Source of the DNA: Hydrogenophaga sp.
GTDB taxonomy: Bacteria; Pseudomonadota; Gammaproteobacteria; Burkholderiales; Burkholderiaceae_C
DNA length: 15,974 nt
Reading direction: 5' to 3'
Assembly (NCBI GenBank): GCA_018335615.1
Contig: JAGXRS010000015.1
Coordinates: forward strand, 1 to 15,974
The first letter of the stretch is position 1. Each line of letters starts with the position of its first letter. Below, piece by piece: positions 14,857 through 15,974 of this stretch. The notes below the pieces were generated by a model, which saw only the letters and a program-made list of their open reading frames with translations, searched no databases and was not told the DNA's origin. The position numbers were made by a program, and so were the translations under genes.

Positions 14857-15231
14857 TCATGGAAAAAAGAGGGAGGGCTATCTTAAAAAATTGAAATTGG
14901 ATAATGGTTGATTATTCAATGTGAGGATGATTTCCAGCAGTCAGAAGCCTGCGGGGGTACTTTCGGCTGTTCCTGGTTCGCTCACGATGGTGACGCCGCT
15001 TGAGAGCGGTCGGCCAGTGCGGAAATGCGAAGATCCACGGTCGGTTGGTGGCCCTCGAAGGCAAGTTGGCGGCGGTGCGGCAGTGCGCAAGACGGAGGGC
15101 AAGCCAGTTTCCGAGGGGACTTGATTGACGAAGGTTCACCGGATGTATGCGTCTGGCCATCCCACCTTTACAAAACGACTACATCAACGTCCCTCGGTGC
15201 GCGATATAAGAAGCAGGTCTAGGAGACCCAA
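14857..15231. other. Intergenic region without a supported gene
   Basis: The first 70 nt are distinctly AT-rich, unlike the surroundings. They contain a second inverted pairing: ATAAT (14901-14905) with ATTAT (14911-14915), and ATTGAA (14890-14895) with TTCAAT (14915-14920). This is presumably the promoter region of the KfrA-like gene on -. From about 14930 the DNA is ordinary GC-rich sequence with short open frames on both strands (67 and 82 codons) that I do not recognise and cannot support. The last part must hold the promoter of the secreted-protein gene; no convincing -35/-10 pair is seen. Confidence 0.45.
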
Positions 15232-15702
15232 ATGAACACACCAATTGCAGCGACGACTATCGCATGCCTGCTGCTGCTCGGTGCTGGTGCTCATGCCGAT
15301 GAAGGCAAGGATGAGTCCGGCAAGGGCAAGCAGCGATACGAGGAGCGCTTCGAGCGTTCTGAGCGCGACGAACGCTCCGAACGTTCTGATCGCGACCATC
15401 GGGATGGCAACTCGCACTTCCATCGCCAGGGCCAAACGCGAATTCCGAATGGGCATCTGCCTCCTCCGGGCGAGTGCCGTGTCTGGTACCCGAATCGTCC
15501 CGCCGGACAGCAGCCCCCGCCATTCAAGTGCGGCCAGTCACCGGGCCGGGTGGAACCAGGGGGTTGGGTGTTCTCACCGGGGCCTCGCCGGCAAGAGATC
15601 GAGGCAACGGTGTATGACGAACGTCGCCCGGGCATCGTGATCGATGTGGGCATATTCGATGCGCGCACGGGTTCTCTCCTCCGTGTGACGGGCGCGAGAT
15701 AA
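15232..15702 (+). CDS. Small secreted charged protein of unknown function
   Basis: This 156-residue protein has AGGAGA at 15221-15226, five nt before the ATG, a strong ribosome binding site. A hydrophobic stretch at residues 4-21 ending in GAGAHA/DEGK looks like a signal peptide with cleavage after residue 22, although the n-region lacks any Lys or Arg. Residues 23-66 are a low-complexity charged tract of repeated ERSERDERSERSDRD-type units. Residues 69-101 look like a conserved module, RIPNGHLPPPGECRVWYP followed by a proline-rich segment, with Cys82 and Cys100 that could form a disulfide. The C-terminal part (about 120-156, ending DARTGSLLRVTGAR) suggests beta strands. I recall the PPPGECR.WYP pattern from uncharacterised proteobacterial exported proteins, but no function is known to me. 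It stands alone, divergent from the KfrA-like gene. Confidence 0.75.
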   Translation: MNTPIAATTIACLLLLGAGAHADEGKDESGKGKQRYEERFERSERDERSERSDRDHRDGNSHFHRQGQTRIPNGHLPPPGECRVWYPNRPAGQQPPPFKCGQSPGRVEPGGWVFSPGPRRQEIEATVYDERRPGIVIDVGIFDARTGSLLRVTGAR

Positions 15703-15974
15703 ATCGCGATCCTCGCTACCAGCGATGGGGTAGCAGCTCGCCGATCTGGCTGGCGGCCTATGGCTGTTAGCGGCGGTCAGTTTCCGCGTAAATCTGGTGT
15801 CGGCAAGCAGTCGGACGCGGTCATCCGCGGCAGTCAGCTGAATGCCTTGAACTTCCTTTGAGTTGAATGGGGGGTGCCCGTTCTGCAGGGCACTGAGGTG
15901 TGCCGGGGGGGCGTGCCTGCTGTGGCCGTGGGATGGCGGGAGTGAGCCAGCGCAGGGGTATGGCGCAGCGCTGG
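15703..15974. other. Terminal stretch without a supported gene
   Basis: No frame in this tail gives a recognisable protein or RNA gene. A 6-bp inverted repeat, GCTACC (15715-15720) and GGTAGC (15729-15734), lies 12 nt after the preceding stop, but no T-run follows, so I do not call it a terminator. The region may contain the end of a gene that lies beyond the window. Confidence 0.35.

Noticed and set aside
14912..15160. Short frames on both strands between the KfrA-like gene and the secreted-protein gene
   Set aside because: No ribosome binding site or recognisable family on either strand; each could be the shadow of the other.
14805..15974. Transposon terminal inverted repeats or target duplications bounding the accessory region
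   Set aside because: I looked for Tn3-type ends starting with a run of G and for matching direct repeats at the edges and found none I could support.

Overview
The window looks like a chromosomal segment from a high-GC betaproteobacterium, most likely Burkholderiales and possibly a Comamonadaceae/Hydrogenophaga-like organism. This rests on protein style, base composition and gene order; no 16S rRNA or other strong phylogenetic marker is present. It falls into two parts.

Part one (about 1-11,271) is a compact phosphate and polyphosphate locus. ppk1 (polyphosphate kinase) and a sixA-like phosphohistidine phosphatase run on +. They converge on ppx (exopolyphosphatase) on -. ppx is divergent from pstS, which opens a run of eight + genes: pstS-pstC-pstA-pstB-phoU-phoB-phoR. 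These encode the high-affinity phosphate ABC importer, its signalling partner PhoU and the PhoBR two-component system. PhoB-type 7-4-7 direct repeats lie in front of both ppk1 and pstS, each with a -10-like hexamer exactly 10 nt downstream. Phosphate starvation would therefore be expected to induce uptake and polyphosphate synthesis together. A stem-loop between pstS and pstC may help make PstS more abundant than the membrane components.

Part two (about 11,272-15,974) is a decayed accessory region. It starts with two truncated genes back to back: the STAS-domain tail of a SulP-type transporter on -, and the C-terminal end of a LysR-type regulator on +. About 400 nt without a recognisable gene follow. 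Next comes a convergent pair: a tyrosine-recombinase-fold protein that appears to lack nearly all the standard catalytic residues, and a KfrA-like protein with an N-terminal DNA-binding domain and a very long coiled coil. A perfect 10-9-10 inverted repeat sits just upstream of the KfrA-like gene. A folded inverted-repeat structure sits in the leader of the recombinase-like gene. A small secreted, highly charged protein of unknown function ends the gene content, and the last 272 nt hold no gene I can support.

The pair of a degenerate recombinase and a KfrA-like protein, with its palindrome, is the best candidate for a little-described system. It is reminiscent of, but not arranged like, the divergent TnpS/TnpT cointegrate-resolution pair of Tn4651-type transposons. 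I saw no transposon ends, rRNA or tRNA genes, or CRISPR array.
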